Below are positions 5,461-5,481 of a DNA stretch of 5,481 nt, in pieces. The stretch's first letter is position 1; the number at the start of each line of letters is the position of its first letter. The translations under genes and the position numbers were made by a program. The notes beneath the pieces were generated by a model. That model ran no database searches. It saw only the letters and a list, made by a program, of their open reading frames with translations, and had not been told where the DNA came from. The DNA comes from an uncultured Clostridia bacterium (lineage in GTDB: Bacteria; Bacillota; Clostridia; Oscillospirales; CAG-272), in NCBI GenBank assembly GCA_937894775.1, contig CALAXC010000218.1, forward strand, positions 1 to 5,481. The letters are read 5' to 3'.

Positions 5461-5481
5461 AAGAAAAACGGCGCTTTTCTT
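5461..5481. repeat. AT-rich inverted repeat at the right edge
   Basis: AAGAAAA (5461-5467) is the reverse complement of TTTTCTT (5475-5481), around a GC-rich seven-base centre. The overlapping pair AAAAGCG/CGCTTTT at 5451-5457 and 5472-5478 offers an alternative fold. The repeat ends exactly at the window edge, so its full length is unknown. It could be part of a terminator for a gene beyond the edge. Confidence 0.45.

Larger units (their letters stand above)
5314..5481. other. Structured non-coding tail with short repeats, possibly a dispersed intergenic element
   Basis: I see no convincing gene in these bases. The region holds a near-tandem direct repeat, GCACAATGT at 5318-5326 and GCACAAAGT at 5329-5337, offset by 11 bases. 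A perfect inverted repeat GTCGGC/GCCGAC lies at 5336-5341 and 5345-5350. A longer-range pair CAGTGC/GCACTG is at 5314-5319 and 5394-5399. AT-rich inverted repeats lie at 5441-5447/5450-5456 and 5461-5467/5475-5481. Composition differs from the AT-rich spacers elsewhere in the window. The density of repeats suggests a structured RNA, a cruciform-forming site or a multi-copy intergenic repeat, and it runs off the window edge. On the minus strand one frame is open from the edge to about 5380, but its translation looks unlike a protein. Confidence 0.4.

Noticed and set aside
5380..5481. Minus-strand frame open from the right edge, as the 3' end of a gene
   Set aside because: It is only about 33 codons long, it overlaps several inverted repeats, and the translation matches nothing I recognise; too little is visible to call a partial gene.
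1..5481. CRISPR arrays, tRNA or rRNA genes, insertion sequences, toxin-antitoxin pairs
   Set aside because: I saw no regularly spaced direct repeats, no tRNA-like cloverleaf or conserved TψC/CCA pattern, no transposase motif and no paired small genes of that type.

Overview
The window reads as a chromosomal segment of a low-to-moderate G+C Gram-positive bacterium, most likely an anaerobic gut-type member of Clostridia (Oscillospirales/Ruminococcus-like is my guess; family-level placement is inference). The grounds are strong AGGAGG-type ribosome sites before most genes, A-tract-rich sigma-A promoters, a walJ-rlmH gene pair typical of Firmicutes, and a galactokinase and an adenosine deaminase whose motif variants I associate with Clostridia. 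Nothing seen indicates a phage, an insertion sequence or a CRISPR array.

Layout: positions 75-992 (minus strand) hold a gene for an unrecognised 305-residue protein with about eight membrane segments. An AT-rich divergent intergenic region (993-1163) follows, with two face-to-back promoters of matching architecture (TTGAAA-N17-TATAAT on each strand). On the plus strand there are then five closely spaced genes: a galactokinase-family GHMP kinase (1164-2447), a small three-segment membrane protein (2494-2964), a WalJ/YycJ-type metallo-beta-lactamase-fold hydrolase (2977-3768), the 23S rRNA methyltransferase RlmH (3787-4266) and adenosine deaminase (4287-5258). A strong intrinsic terminator stands at 5285-5313. 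The last 168 bases (5314-5481) are non-coding as far as I can tell and rich in small inverted and direct repeats; they may be a copy of a dispersed intergenic element.

How the genes fit together: gaps between the five plus-strand genes are 46, 12, 18 and 20 bases with no terminator seen between them, so they could be one transcription unit driven by the promoter before the kinase. Their functions are mixed housekeeping: sugar phosphorylation, cell-envelope or DNA-linked hydrolase, ribosome modification and purine salvage. They do not form one pathway, and no galT, galE or walRK is present here. I do not see a new defence or mobile system. The points most worth checking are the altered sugar-binding motif of the kinase, the two unrecognised membrane proteins, and the structured 3' intergenic segment.
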